From Methanobacteriota archaeon (GTDB lineage Archaea; Halobacteriota; Methanosarcinia; Methanosarcinales; Methanosarcinaceae): a stretch of DNA of 45,218 bases. The stretch is from NCBI GenBank assembly GCA_016841265.1, contig JAENZL010000004.1, positions 4,790 to 50,007 on the forward strand. The letters are read 5' to 3'. Each line of letters starts with the position of its first letter. Positions within the stretch are counted from its first letter, which is position 1. The notes under the pieces are model-generated. The model saw only the letters and a program-made list of their open reading frames with translations, was not told where the DNA came from and made no database searches. A program made the position numbers and the translations under genes. Of the stretch, positions 17,435 to 26,636 are shown one piece after another.

Positions 17435-17758
17435 ATGGAAACGAGAGATACCGTATTTTTTGTTGTGATGGTCCTGTCATCTTTCCTTCTATCCTTTGAA
17501 TGGCTTAGAAGGTTCACGTACAAGCCCTCAAACCCCCTTATCATCATTTCGGTGATGATCCTCATCGCGACTTTATCCGCAATGCTGATCTCGATCGATG
17601 CCCGGCTCAGGAGTCTCGAGGAAAAGATGGAATCAAAGGACCGTTCCCTCAGGGCAAACATCCAGAACACGGAAAACAACATCGAAGACAAGATGAATGA
17701 GCTCGTAAGCAAGGTCGACAACGCCATTTACGAATTCAACCGCAGGAAATACCACTAA
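17435..17758 (+). CDS. small membrane protein with C-terminal coiled coil
   Basis: The 107-residue protein has two hydrophobic segments (about residues 8-22 and 34-52) with a short positively charged linker RRFTYKP, followed by a heptad-patterned helix (about 55-100) rich in Glu, Lys, Asn and Leu that should form a coiled coil. This predicts a hairpin membrane anchor with a cytoplasmic or surface coiled-coil tail, perhaps an oligomerising or scaffold protein. No family is recognised. The ATG is preceded by ggta-like purines only. The following 0.8 kb is non-coding, so it is probably a single-gene unit. Confidence 0.65.
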   Translation: METRDTVFFVVMVLSSFLLSFEWLRRFTYKPSNPLIIISVMILIATLSAMLISIDARLRSLEEKMESKDRSLRANIQNTENNIEDKMNELVSKVDNAIYEFNRRKYH

Positions 17759-17913
17759 GCTTTACGGCAATCCTTTTTTAAAAAAGGCAGGCTTTTTGCA
17801 AAATGGGAGCGTTGAGCCCTCAGGGCTGTTTTCCAAGAGCCTCAGCTTTGCAAAAGAACTTATTCAGGCGCTTCAGCATTTCCTTTAAGAGCCACTTTAT
17901 GTAATTCGAAGAG

Positions 17914-18018
17914 TAAGAAATCCAGTAGTAAGAAGTCCAGTAGTAAGAAGTCCAGTAGTAAGAAGTCCAGTAGTAAGAAATCCAGTAGTAAGAAGTCCAG
18001 TAGTAAGAAGTCCAGTAA
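17914..18018. repeat. 15-bp tandem repeat, seven copies
   Basis: Seven units of taagaagtccagtag (some with taagaaa) run without gaps. On the minus strand the unit reads as an open pentapeptide repeat of Tyr, Tyr, Trp, Thr/Ile and Ser, but this arises from the repeat and has no supporting start site. Confidence 0.93.
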
Positions 18019-18149
18019 CGGTCAAGCGGGTTCTTTACTTTGTGTGATATTTTTGAGAACATGATAACTACAAGTGTTAACATTAAGAGAAATTGCAGGA
18101 GACTGAGAGCGGCGTGTACAACATTAGTTCAGATGGTACAGATGACGCA

Positions 18150-18205
18150 TTCCTCCCCCACCTGTCGGCCTGCGGCCTCCTAGGAGGGGGGCTCCTGCTT
18201 CGAGA
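18150..18205. other. GC-rich palindromic island, possible solo end of an IS200/IS605-type element
   Basis: Within AT-rich sequence lies a GC-rich block with nested palindromes: ggcc-tgc-ggcc (18168-18178) and cctcctaggagg (18176-18187), flanked by a C-run (18154-18159) and a G-run (18186-18191), ending in ctcctgcttcgag. Hairpin blocks of this kind mark ends of IS200/IS605 elements in archaea, and solo ends persist as MITE-like remnants. No transposase is near. Identification is tentative. Confidence 0.35.
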
Positions 18206-18554
18206 GCTGAAATCCCCTGTTTTTGTAGCTTTGTTCTAATTTTATTGGGAATCTAAATTACAACCAGAGAGGTAATTTAGAGATATGAATAATAATAATA
18301 ATTAAAAAAAAGATAATGATGAATGTTAAAAATTTGAAAAATCGTAATAATTAGAGATAGAATGTTTTCGTCCAAATTGGAAACCATACCAAAAGATGTA
18401 TATGTCAGATCGGATTTATTACGGCGACCGTCGGAAAAACTGGACAGATATAAATATATATTTAAAGTGATGTTTGATCGTAAGTTATTATTAACCCTAA
18501 ATATGTATAATCTACTTATCCTTTGGTTTAAAGAAGAAAAGAAGGGACGCGGAT

Positions 18555-18857
18555 ATGCACCTTAATCTGGAAGCAATCGGTATTATTAAAAAGGCTGTTA
18601 ATAAATCGGAGATTTTAATTTATTCCGATTTCGAGCAGGTAATACGGAATATAGCTTCAAAAATGGGGGAAGGGGCCGAAGCCGGACAGAAACTTCTGGT
18701 CATTCACAAGAGCGGCAGCAAAAAATCGTCTGACGGGCACCAGGTCAGGGTTACGAAGACAACTTTGCTGGAAAGAAAAGGAAATCTCCTGACCGTATCC
18801 AAGATTGATGCCAATGAAGATTCTGTGATCGACGTTCGTCTCGATGTCATTGCCTGA
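18555..18857 (+). CDS. conserved-looking small protein of unknown function
   Basis: The 100-residue product begins MHLNLEAIGIIKKAVNKSEI. It is soluble, with mixed helix and strand, and has no Cys or recognised motif; a positively charged centre (HKSGSKKSSDGHQVRVTKTT) is followed by an acidic end. A purine-rich site (aaggga, 18542-18547) and a TATA-like region about 95 bases upstream support expression. The clostripain-like gene follows after 121 bases on the same strand, but with no sign of coupling. I do not recognise the family. Confidence 0.6.
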   Translation: MHLNLEAIGIIKKAVNKSEILIYSDFEQVIRNIASKMGEGAEAGQKLLVIHKSGSKKSSDGHQVRVTKTTLLERKGNLLTVSKIDANEDSVIDVRLDVIA

Positions 18858-18978
18858 CCCCCTTTAAAGGTAATTAGACATGGAGGCATAGAATACACTC
18901 AAATTTATGCGTTTTTTTGTCACTAAACCGGAAAACCCGGCTGAAATTTAGGAGAATGCCGGAACCAGGGGACCTGGG

Positions 18979-20874
18979 ATGAAAAGGGTGGGAACCATAG
19001 CAGTTATCCTCATATTTCTCCTGGCCAGCGGTTGCTTTGAGAGCGACGTTGGCCCCAACCCGGGGGAAATGGAGAGAAGCAGACATGTTGCCAACGAGAC
19101 GGGAACAGAGTCCGGAAAGCTTCAGGTTTCTACTCTTATAGTTATCTATATGGTCGGAAGCGACCTCGAGTCTGAAAACGGGTATGCAAGCCAGGACATC
19201 TTTGAAATCCTTGAAGGCGCGCCCCAAAACCCGGAGGACATAGAAGTATTGCTGGCGTACGGAGGGGCTGCTGCAGAAGGCTGGAAAGGCATGACTATTG
19301 CTGACCTGGAAGACCTGAGGCAGGACGCTACCGACGGGGTCATGGGCAATGAGGCATACCACCGAAAAGTATATAACCGGGCAAATATGGGGGACAAAAA
19401 AAGCCTGGGAACCTTTCTTACCTATGTCCGGGACAATTACGAAAGCGAAAAAGTCCTGCTAATTTTCTGGGACCACGGAGACGCCTACAGGGGGCTTTGC
19501 TTTGATGAAAACCACGGCTACGACAAGCTTGGAATTCCCGAACTCGAAAGCGCCCTTGCAGCCTCAGAGCTTCATTTCGACCTCATAGGCTTTGACGCCT
19601 GTCTCATGTCTACCCTCGAACTTGCAAAAGCAATCGGACCGTTTGCCGATTATATGCTAGCCTCCGAAACAATCGAACCTACACACGGCTGGGACTACAC
19701 CGCTTTTGCAGAGTATGCCGCAGAACACCCGGAAGCTCCGCCTGAAGCCGTGGGCAGAGAAATCATTGACAGCTATCTGGAAAACCCCGCACATGTGCGC
19801 CCTCTGACCCTCTCCCTCCTGGACCTTTCCAAAACCGATGCCGTTCTGGAAAGTTTTGATACCCTTGCAGCAGGACTGGAATCCGAAATTACAAATCCCA
19901 GGGCTTACTGCGGACTCGGCGCATCCTTTACCGGAGCCAGGAAGTTCGGGGTCGAACCCCGGCAGGATACCGAAGTCTCGATGGACCTGAAAGGTTTTAC
20001 CCTTGAAGTCAGGGAAGAAGTCCCCTACCTTTCGGAAGATGCCGAAAACCTTCTTGAAACTCTTGACGCTTTCGTGGTCTATACACGGCATGACGGCTCT
20101 GTCCCGGGGGCACACGGCATCTCCGTTTACTCCCCCCATGCCACGGAAAATAATTATTACCAGCAATACCGGGAAGTTACGGTTTCTGACACCTGGTACG
20201 ATTTCCTTGGAGAGTACATGGACAGGGCCTGTGGGGACCTGACAGAACCCGGGATTTCTAAAAGCGGGGATTCTTTTACGGTTGAAGATGATTCGGGAGT
20301 GTCCTCGGTTGAGCAAGTATACTTCATAAACTCAGCCAGGGGAACCGTTCTTCTCGGAAAACTACCGGTTACCTGTTCCGGGGACAGTGTCTACTGCCTC
20401 CCGGAATGGGATGGAAAATGGATCTACTTCCGGGACAATCAATCAGGCGCTTACTCCCTCATATCCGCAATGTATGAAGGGGAAAGCGAGGATAGTATCC
20501 GAATTCTCTCCACTGAACTCGAACTTCGAAGAGATGGGAAGGTCAGAAACTGTCTTGCCTACCTTTACCTGGACCCGGAGAATGGGACCGTGGATACATA
20601 CCTGAACCCCTACAAGATACTGGAAAACGGAGACATTCTTTTTTCGCGGGAGGTGTTGAGCCCGGAAGAGGGGGATGTCCTCACCACATATGCCCCCCTT
20701 TACGGGAAAGACGGAACCCGAAACTGGGCAGTGCTGGAAACGGTTTCAGTGGGAGGAGATGCGGCATTTATCTATGACTACCTGCCGGAAGGGACCTACT
20801 ACACCGCACTCTATGCCAGGGATTTCAGTTCCAACTTCAATATGAGCGAATCGGTGGAAGTGGTTCTGGACTGA
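18979..20874 (+). CDS. clostripain-family (C11) cysteine peptidase, lipoprotein
   Basis: The 631-residue protein has a hydrophobic leader ending in a lipobox (LASGC, Cys19), so it should be lipid-anchored on the outer face of the membrane. The peptidase domain (about 50-430) shows IYMVGSDLES, then FWDHGD with catalytic His166 and GFDACLM with catalytic Cys208, the His-Cys dyad of clan CD family C11. The C-terminal third (about 440-631) is beta-rich with repeated Tyr and Gly, likely a substrate or wall-binding domain. C11 enzymes typically cleave after Arg or Lys. It sits alone, with FEN1 270 bases downstream. No maturation site can be read with confidence. Confidence 0.9.
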   Translation: MKRVGTIAVILIFLLASGCFESDVGPNPGEMERSRHVANETGTESGKLQVSTLIVIYMVGSDLESENGYASQDIFEILEGAPQNPEDIEVLLAYGGAAAEGWKGMTIADLEDLRQDATDGVMGNEAYHRKVYNRANMGDKKSLGTFLTYVRDNYESEKVLLIFWDHGDAYRGLCFDENHGYDKLGIPELESALAASELHFDLIGFDACLMSTLELAKAIGPFADYMLASETIEPTHGWDYTAFAEYAAEHPEAPPEAVGREIIDSYLENPAHVRPLTLSLLDLSKTDAVLESFDTLAAGLESEITNPRAYCGLGASFTGARKFGVEPRQDTEVSMDLKGFTLEVREEVPYLSEDAENLLETLDAFVVYTRHDGSVPGAHGISVYSPHATENNYYQQYREVTVSDTWYDFLGEYMDRACGDLTEPGISKSGDSFTVEDDSGVSSVEQVYFINSARGTVLLGKLPVTCSGDSVYCLPEWDGKWIYFRDNQSGAYSLISAMYEGESEDSIRILSTELELRRDGKVRNCLAYLYLDPENGTVDTYLNPYKILENGDILFSREVLSPEEGDVLTTYAPLYGKDGTRNWAVLETVSVGGDAAFIYDYLPEGTYYTALYARDFSSNFNMSESVEVVLD

Positions 20875-21145
20875 ATTTACACACAGGTTTTTTAGGATTC
20901 ATCCGATTTTTATTCTGTTTTCCCATCATTCTTTATTTCCATTATTTTGTTTTTTTCTATTCCAGGTCTTTTCCTGTTCCATTGAGGCAAACAGATACTT
21001 AACTAAGCAATGATGCGGCAAACATAAAATTTCAGTACACGTAAAGTTATACTATAGACATACACTTAGTACAGAATAAAACACATAGCACAGAGTAAAG
21101 CGCCATATGCGCGGAAGGAAATTCAGAGGAAACACGAGGTAAAAC

Positions 21146-22162
21146 ATGGGTACAGATATCGGCGACCTACTCCAGAAAAGAAAGGTTGAGCTCTCATACC
21201 TTGCAAACCGGGTAGTTGCAATCGACGCGTTCAACACCCTGCATCAGTTTTTAAGCATCATCCGCCAGCGGGACGGAAATCCCCTGCAAGATTCCTCAGG
21301 AAAGGTAACCTCCCACCTTTCAGGCCTGCTCTACCGGACAACAAGCCTGGTGGAAGCCGGGATCAAACCTGTCTTTGTCTTTGACGGCAAACCTCCTGAT
21401 CTGAAAGCGGAAACCCTGAACAAAAGAAAAGAAGTAAGGGAATCGGCCCGGGAAAAGTGGGAGACCGCTAAAGCCACCGGAGACCAGGAAGCTGCCTACA
21501 AATACGCCCAGGCTTCTTCAAAGGTCGACCAGCATATTGTGGAAGACGCCAGGTACCTGCTCAACATTATGGGCATCCCCTGGGTCCAGGCACCCTCCGA
21601 AGGCGAAGCCCAGGCTGCCTATATGGTCCTTAAGAAAGATGCGGATTTCGTTGCATCCCAGGACTACGACTCCTTCCTTTTCGGAGCTCCTGCAGTTATC
21701 CGGAACCTGGCGATTACGGGAAAACGAAAGCTTCCCGGAAAGAACATTTACGTTGACGTAGAACCCGAAATGATCGAACTCGAAGAGACCCTCAAGGCCC
21801 TTGAAATCAACAGGCAGCAGCTAATCGACATTGCAATCTGCGTGGGCACGGACTACAATAAGGGTCTTGAAAAGGTGGGCCCGAAAACCGCCCTGAAACT
21901 GGTAAAGAAGCAGGGAGAGATCCATGCCATACTCAGGGAGAAAAAGGTTGAAATCGAAGCCCTTGACCGGATAAGGGATTTCTTTACCTCTCCCGAGATA
22001 ACGGACGATTACGAGTTGAAGTGGGAAAAACCGGACCATGATAAATTGATTGAATTCCTCTGCAAGGAACATGACTTCTCAGAGGACAGGGTAGAAAAAG
22101 CTTTCGAACGCCTGAAAGCGGCAGCAGGAGGGCGGCAGCAGACCCTGGACCAGTGGTTCTGA
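21146..22162 (+). CDS. fen: flap endonuclease 1
   Basis: The 338-residue protein is archaeal FEN1, which removes 5' flaps during Okazaki fragment maturation and base excision repair. The metal-binding acids are recognisable: AIDAF (N domain), [15 protein letters not shown] (I domain), [10 protein letters not shown] and GTDYNKG, the last leading into the helix-hairpin-helix [11 protein letters not shown]. The protein ends with the PCNA-binding PIP box QTLDQWF (about 332-338). The ATG follows gaggtaaaac, a good ribosome site. Length is as expected for the family. No other replication gene adjoins it. Confidence 0.97.
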   Translation: MGTDIGDLLQKRKVELSYLANRVVAIDAFNTLHQFLSIIRQRDGNPLQDSSGKVTSHLSGLLYRTTSLVEAGIKPVFVFDGKPPDLKAETLNKRKEVRESAREKWETAKATGDQEAAYKYAQASSKVDQHIVEDARYLLNIMGIPWVQAPSEGEAQAAYMVLKKDADFVASQDYDSFLFGAPAVIRNLAITGKRKLPGKNIYVDVEPEMIELEETLKALEINRQQLIDIAICVGTDYNKGLEKVGPKTALKLVKKQGEIHAILREKKVEIEALDRIRDFFTSPEITDDYELKWEKPDHDKLIEFLCKEHDFSEDRVEKAFERLKAAAGGRQQTLDQWF

Positions 22163-22312
22163 AGAACTCATAACGTTCCCGGGGTATCAGGGTCGAACCA
22201 AAGCCCTCCGAAGATCAGGAACAGAGATTCTGAAGAATTTATAGCGGTTTCGGGATATCAGGCCTCTTTTTCCGGGAGACCGGCGGGATACGGCGGGACA
22301 TGGTGAGATAAG

Positions 22313-23359
22313 ATGGTAGAGCTGACAGAGCAGGAGTTAGAAGAAGAGAGGGATTACGGGAAACTCCCCCGAGGAGAAGAAACTGGCATCGTAAACCCTC
22401 ATTCTCACACCCATGGCGTGATAGACCCCGAGCTTCTTTCTACGGAGCGGGGGCTCTACGCGGTCAAGTGGTCTTTTGCAGGGCTCATGCTTACTGCGCT
22501 CTTCCAGATTGTCATTGTCTGGCTTTCGGGCAGCGTGGCCCTTCTTGCCGATACAATCCACAACTTTGGGGATGCCGTAACTGCGATCCCCCTGGGTTTT
22601 GCCTTCCTTCTTGCCCGGAGGAAACCCAGCAAGCGCTTCACCTACGGGTACGGGAGGGCAGAAGACCTCGCGGGGCTTATAATTGTTTTTTTAATCTTAT
22701 TCAGTGCCATTGTTGCGGCTTATGAATCCGTGCGAAGGCTGCTTTCCCCCCAGCCTGTGGATTTCCTTGGGGCGGTGGTTGTCGCATCCATAATAGGCTT
22801 TTTAGGCAACGAACTGGTCGCCAAATTCAGGATAGGAATAGGAAAAGAAATAGGAAGTGCCGCCCTGGTGGCTGACGGATATCATGCCCGTGTGGACGGG
22901 TACACAAGCCTTGCCGTGCTGTTCGGGGCGCTAGGGGTCTGGTTTGGTTACCCTCTTGCAGACCCGCTTATCGGACTGCTCATAACCGTTGCAATCCTCC
23001 ACATTGTCCTGGACGCTGGAAAAGCCGTTTTATCCCGCATGCTCGACGGGGTTGATCCCGAAATCGTGGATGAGATCAGGCAGGAACTCGGCAAGGTAAA
23101 GGAAGTGAATGATGTGAGCGAGGTAAGGGTACGCTGGCTCGGGCACAGGCTACATGCCGAGGTGAACATTGCAGTGGACCCGGGACTCTCGGTGGAAGCA
23201 GGCCATGCCGTTGCAGTGGAAGTGCGTCACAGACTGCTGCATGACCTGGGTTACCTCTCAAATGCTGTAGTCCATGTGGACCCCTTTGGTTCCTCAGGCG
23301 AGGAGTTTCACAGGATCCCGGAGCATGAACACGACAGTTTGCCCTCGCATTCCCACTAA
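22313..23359 (+). CDS. cation diffusion facilitator family metal transporter
   Basis: The 348-residue protein is a CDF transporter, exporting divalent metals such as Zn2+, Fe2+ or Mn2+ against a proton gradient. Six membrane segments span about residues 48-250. The metal sites are D80/H83/D87 in LADTIHNFGD and the matching pair in ADGYHARVDG of helix V. The N-terminal HSHTHG (30-35) and C-terminal HEHDSLPSHSH are His-rich extensions that may buffer metal. A cytoplasmic ferredoxin-like domain follows the membrane region (about 255-330). The ribosome-like site ggtgag precedes the ATG. A 15-bp repeat array begins two bases after the stop. Confidence 0.93.
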   Translation: MVELTEQELEEERDYGKLPRGEETGIVNPHSHTHGVIDPELLSTERGLYAVKWSFAGLMLTALFQIVIVWLSGSVALLADTIHNFGDAVTAIPLGFAFLLARRKPSKRFTYGYGRAEDLAGLIIVFLILFSAIVAAYESVRRLLSPQPVDFLGAVVVASIIGFLGNELVAKFRIGIGKEIGSAALVADGYHARVDGYTSLAVLFGALGVWFGYPLADPLIGLLITVAILHIVLDAGKAVLSRMLDGVDPEIVDEIRQELGKVKEVNDVSEVRVRWLGHRLHAEVNIAVDPGLSVEAGHAVAVEVRHRLLHDLGYLSNAVVHVDPFGSSGEEFHRIPEHEHDSLPSHSH

Positions 23360-23360
23360 A

Positions 23361-23465
23361 TTGAGTTACAAAAAGTTGAGTTACAAAAAGTTGAGTTACA
23401 AAAAGTTGAGTTACAAAAAGTTGAGTTACAAAAAGTTGAGTTGCAGAAAGTTGAGTTACAGAAAC
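23361..23465. repeat. 15-bp tandem repeat, seven copies, abutting the CDF stop codon
   Basis: Seven units of ttgagttacaaaaag follow the stop codon after one base; the last two carry substitutions. The array lies in the 3' untranslated region between the CDF gene and the convergent beta-RFAP synthase gene. Confidence 0.93.
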
Positions 23466-23601
23466 GTTTCCTGGAAAACCTGTTTTAGAGTCTCATTTCG
23501 GTTCAAAGCACCCACAACCCCCGTTATTACGAGATAGGGCAGCCAGGTTTCCAGGGCTTCAAAGGTTTGAATATGGAATTTCAAACCTCCGCTTTCCCGA
23601 C

Positions 23602-24558
23602 TCAAATCCGGGAAATCTCCGCTCCGCTGTTTTTGGCTTTTGTCATGAAGACTGTCCCACCGACTGAATCATCGAGCATTTGCTGGACTTCTGCCTGGAG
23701 TTCCTGTCCTTCAGCTTTATTGTCCACCAGGGAATAGACCACCGGCCCGAATGAGCTCACCCCTGCGCCGTAGCTGCGGGTACGCATAAAAGCCGAGACT
23801 TCCTTGACAATATCCGGCCAGACGTAGTGTTCAAGCCTGTTGAAGCCCACGTTCTGGACGTGGTTTACGGCTGCTCCGAAGCTCTCGATGTCTTCTTCCA
23901 TCACGGCAGGCATCATTTGCATGAGCACGACGTGAGCAACTTCCCGGACCTCTTCTATGGGAAGGGGGCAGAATTTCTTGAAAACCGCCACTTCCTCCTC
24001 ATCGTGCATCCCCCTGTCATTCGGAACGGCAACTACCAGGTTCCAGTCCGGGAAATCTTTCCTGAAGAGCACGGGCCCTGGAGGCACCCTGCTGGCAGCC
24101 GAAGGTAAAAAAGCTCCTTTATCCTTGAACCTGTGTCCCCCGTCAACAATGAAACCGCCGTTTTCAAATGCCCCTACACCTATTCCCGAGGTCCCCCCCC
24201 GCTGTACGGTAAACGCGAGGTCCCGGACGCTCATCCCGAGCCCGTAGAGCTCGTTCACAGCCGCAGCAACCGAAAGAGAGGACTGGGTCCCGGAGCCGAA
24301 CCCCACATGGGGGGGAATGAGGGACTCAACATTTATCCTTACACCTTCCCCTTCCGGGAGCACGGCTTCAACGGCCCGTGTCATGCGATCGGTAAACGAC
24401 TCACCGCCTTTGATCCGGATTTCGTCTGCTTTTTCAGCTGTTAGCGTGACGTTGGGAGTAGGAAGTGCAAGGCCTGCCCCTCCATCTACCCTTCCGATCT
24501 CCGCGTTTAAGTCAATAAGAGTCAGATGAAGCCTGCAAGATGTGACTATTTTAATCAT
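23602..24558 (-). CDS. mptG: beta-ribofuranosylaminobenzene 5'-phosphate synthase
   Basis: The 318-residue protein fits beta-RFAP synthase, which joins phosphoribosyl pyrophosphate and 4-hydroxybenzoate or 4-aminobenzoate with loss of CO2, the first committed step of the arylamine part of tetrahydromethanopterin. The GHMP-kinase-like fold is evident: RLHLTLIDLNAEIGRVDGG at the N-terminus and the glycine-rich loop PPHVGFGSGTQSSLS (about 80-95). The C-terminus SYGAGVSSFGPVVYSL is characteristic. Length is as in other archaea. A TATA-like box lies about 35-46 bases before the ATG, suggesting a very short leader. It converges with the CDF gene. Confidence 0.92.
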   Translation of the reverse strand: MIKIVTSCRLHLTLIDLNAEIGRVDGGAGLALPTPNVTLTAEKADEIRIKGGESFTDRMTRAVEAVLPEGEGVRINVESLIPPHVGFGSGTQSSLSVAAAVNELYGLGMSVRDLAFTVQRGGTSGIGVGAFENGGFIVDGGHRFKDKGAFLPSAASRVPPGPVLFRKDFPDWNLVVAVPNDRGMHDEEEVAVFKKFCPLPIEEVREVAHVVLMQMMPAVMEEDIESFGAAVNHVQNVGFNRLEHYVWPDIVKEVSAFMRTRSYGAGVSSFGPVVYSLVDNKAEGQELQAEVQQMLDDSVGGTVFMTKAKNSGAEISRI

Positions 24559-24592
24559 TTTTAGTCCGACCTGGAAATTACCATTTCCTGTG

Positions 24593-24604
24593 ATTTATAA
24601 TATT
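24593..24604 (-). promoter_or_regulatory. TATA box for mptG
   Basis: On the minus strand the sequence reads AATATTATAAAT. Transcription would begin near 24572, leaving a leader of about 14 nucleotides. Confidence 0.45.
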
Positions 24605-24902
24605 TGGGAGATGTGTATTGTCCTTAATTATTGTTTATGATATTTAAGTTTTTAAGAAATTTTTAGAATGGAAGCCACCATGTTATAAAAAATTTTACAC
24701 ATGAGGTTATTTCGGAGGTTTAGAGAAAAGGAATATTTAAACCTGAATTAAATCGAGGAAAGGGTTTAAATCAAAGATCAATTTTTCGAAAAGTATCCCA
24801 CAGAACATCCGACCCTGAAAAAATAAAGTGGAATAAATACAGTAGATTTGATGAAATCTGAAAAATAAGGTTAAAGCAGAATGATGAAATCAGAAAAAAA
24901 GA
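24605..24902. other. intergenic region between mptG and the KaiC-like gene
   Basis: This is AT-rich sequence with a duplicated stretch (aagattaaagcagaatgatg at 24899 and a close relative at 24869). No gene or RNA was recognised. Confidence 0.4.
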
Positions 24903-25601
24903 TTAAAGCAGAATGATGCCACCTGAACCGATTTCAAACCTTATCAACTCCAGTTTGATGCATGTTCTTCGCATTTTCGGGATATGAATATGGCGTTCAA
25001 GGTTGCCGGTATAGGGATTATCACCCAGCACGAGCCTGAGAGAGCCACTGGAGGAATACTCTGCAAGGCCCTGGGTCATTTTGCAGGCGGTTTCGTCCAT
25101 GACAACCATAGCGGTACAGCCTTCTTTTGTACTGAGGATGAAATTAAGGGCATCGAACTGATCCCTGAAGTCCTGAATCGAAAGGCGGAGGGTGAAAACC
25201 CCGAAATTATCAATAACAACTACATCGGTCCCTTCAGGAACATAGTCAGCAAGTGAAGGAAGCTCGATTTCCAGGCCCTCGGGAGTGAAACCGAATTTGG
25301 AGGTCTGGACTTTCTCTGACCGGTTCTGGAATGCCTTTTCTATAACCAGTTGGCCGTTCTCGTAGAACCTTGAAAGTCCTAACCCTAGCATTTCCGACTG
25401 CTTAATGATATCTTCAGGAAGCTCTTCGGTTGCAATCAGCACGCAACGCTTACCATCCATGCAGGTCCTGTAAAGGAAATGGATGCCGAAGATGGTCTTA
25501 CCCGTACCGGTACTCCCGGTAACCATGATTACCCTGCCCTCCGGGTAGCCACCGTTAAGTCTGTCGTCTAGTTCAGGTATGCCCGATGATATGCGATCCA
25601 T
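24903..25601 (-). CDS. KaiC/RadA-like RecA-fold ATPase, single domain
   Basis: The 232-residue protein begins MDRISSGIPELDDRLNGGYP, the typical entry to KaiC-like domains, with Walker A GSTGTGKT (29-36) and Walker B VVVIDNFG (about 137-144). It has only one RecA domain, unlike KaiC itself, and resembles the many archaeal GvpD/RAD55-type ATPases linked to signal transduction or gas vesicle-like regulation. I chose the ATG at 25601 because ggggtg lies about eight bases upstream and the family motif starts there; the longer frame to 25643 is unlikely. The catalytic Glu after Walker B (Asp-Asn here) is not obvious, so ATP may be bound more than turned over. Confidence 0.82.
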   Translation of the reverse strand: MDRISSGIPELDDRLNGGYPEGRVIMVTGSTGTGKTIFGIHFLYRTCMDGKRCVLIATEELPEDIIKQSEMLGLGLSRFYENGQLVIEKAFQNRSEKVQTSKFGFTPEGLEIELPSLADYVPEGTDVVVIDNFGVFTLRLSIQDFRDQFDALNFILSTKEGCTAMVVMDETACKMTQGLAEYSSSGSLRLVLGDNPYTGNLERHIHIPKMRRTCIKLELIRFEIGSGGIILL

Positions 25602-26040
25602 TTTTGCTGCACCCCATTTCCTTCCATCAAACGGTAAATTCACAATAATATAACAAACATATTAAAAAACGCCTGAATTCAAAGTAATTATGCCCTAAAA
25701 ATATTTTATTCTGCTACCAGCCACCTGTCAGCAGCCAGTTTTTGGTGTAGTTTTTTGATGTAGTTATTATTGTAGTTATTATTGAAGTTATTATGATAGT
25801 ATTTATACAAAATTTAAGGGATATTTAGAAGATGTGGGCATAAAGGGCGTTCCCTATAAAAGACTATCTCTACGTAAATTTATAACCATGTACAGTTAAA
25901 GGGCATCACATATAAAAAATTGCACAGTTAGCGAATAATTGAATGAAGAAAGAGGAGAAAGAGAAGAGAAGGAAAAAGGAGAATACTTAGAACAAAAACG
26001 ACGAGAAGACGTACATAAAAAGACAGAAAATAAGGAAAAA
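25602..26040. other. intergenic region between the KaiC-like gene and tRNA-Ser
   Basis: It holds a short repeat based on gtagttattatt (about 25752-25790) and a purine-rich stretch (about 25940-26045). A small open frame across the purine stretch runs into the tRNA gene and is not credible. No other element is apparent. Confidence 0.5.
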
Positions 26041-26125
26041 CGACGAGAGGGGGATTCGAACCCCCGAGATGCGAAGCATCACAGGATTAGCAATCCTGCG
26101 CCATACCGGGCTTGGCTATCTCGTC
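26041..26125 (-). tRNA. trnS: tRNA-Ser (anticodon GCU)
   Basis: Read on the minus strand, GACGAGA pairs with TCTCGTC as a seven-base-pair acceptor stem, followed by G as the discriminator. The anticodon loop carries GCT inside the stem CAGGATTGCTAATCCTG, decoding AGC/AGU. The long variable arm (GATGCTTCGCATC) is the class II feature of serine tRNA, and the T arm GGGGGTTCGAATCCCCC is complete. The CCA end is not encoded. No intron is visible. A TATA-like element lies near 26166-26177. Confidence 0.96.
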
Positions 26126-26292
26126 ATTCAGGTTTTAGAAGACGCGTTTCCCTTAAAGGCATTTCAGATATTTAACCTTTTCCGGGGAAATAACAGTTTA
26201 CAAAAACTGCACATCCACTTCACATTAAGAATTTTACAGACATTTATGTTAGGTTGAAAGGTTTTGAAATTAACCGATTAAAGGTGTTTAGT

Positions 26293-26605
26293 GATAAGCA
26301 CGCCGCAGGTCGATACACCTCGGAGATCCCAGGGGGCTGGCATCTCTTCTCCACCCCGCAACCCCGCAAGCGATGGTTGCCCACAGTAAGTCTGCTCCCT
26401 TCCGGGCCTCGACCGGTTTCCGCGGTAAAGATAGGAAGACCTGTTCTCCAGCAAGCCCTCAAACCAGCAACATCCAAGCAGGACGGGGCTTCTCAGTTGA
26501 GATCCCAGTCTCGAACCTCTTTGATAAACCTTCCATTGGCTTCGTCCCCCGCATATCGGCGATTTCGGGTTACAGGTAACGCCGGGCTACCCGGACTAGC
26601 TCATC
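26293..26605 (-). ncRNA. ffs: signal recognition particle RNA (7S RNA)
   Basis: The minus strand contains the conserved SRP54-binding domain, GGCCCGGAAGGGAGCAGAC (about 26392-26415), with the asymmetric loop and GGAAG tetraloop of helix 8. The 5' end GATGAGC (26605-26599) pairs with the 3' end GCTTATC (26299-26293) to form helix 1, as in archaeal 7S RNA, and the Alu-domain TGTAACCCG motif lies near the 5' end. The predicted length is 313 nt, usual for archaea. This RNA scaffolds SRP19 and SRP54 for co-translational targeting. Ends are inferred from helix 1 pairing and may be off by a few bases. Confidence 0.95.
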
Positions 26606-26624
26606 AACCATACAACACGCTAGT

Positions 26625-26636
26625 AATTTATAAAAG
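26625..26636 (-). promoter_or_regulatory. TATA box for SRP RNA
   Basis: On the minus strand this reads CTTTTATAAATT, centred about 25 bases before the inferred RNA 5' end at 26605, the standard archaeal spacing. This supports the assigned 5' end. Confidence 0.7.

Larger units (their letters stand above)
17759..18554. other. 796-base gene-free region
   Basis: It contains the 15-bp array at 17914-18018, a GC-rich palindromic island at 18150-18205, and a strong TATA-like stretch (ataaatatatatttaaag, about 18450-18468) that probably drives the gene at 18555. A small open frame at 18362-18565 covers this TATA stretch and is not credible. Confidence 0.6.

Noticed and set aside
17914-18018. CRISPR array
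   Set aside because: The repeats are contiguous, 15 bases long and without spacers.
17820-18083. Tyr/Trp-rich minus-strand open frame
   Set aside because: It consists mainly of the 15-bp array read as a pentapeptide repeat.
18362-18565. 67-residue plus-strand open frame
   Set aside because: It contains the likely TATA box of the next gene and overlaps its start; no ribosome site and no family pattern.
25939-26175. Glu/Lys/Arg-rich open frame
   Set aside because: It comes from a purine-rich stretch and runs through the tRNA-Ser gene.
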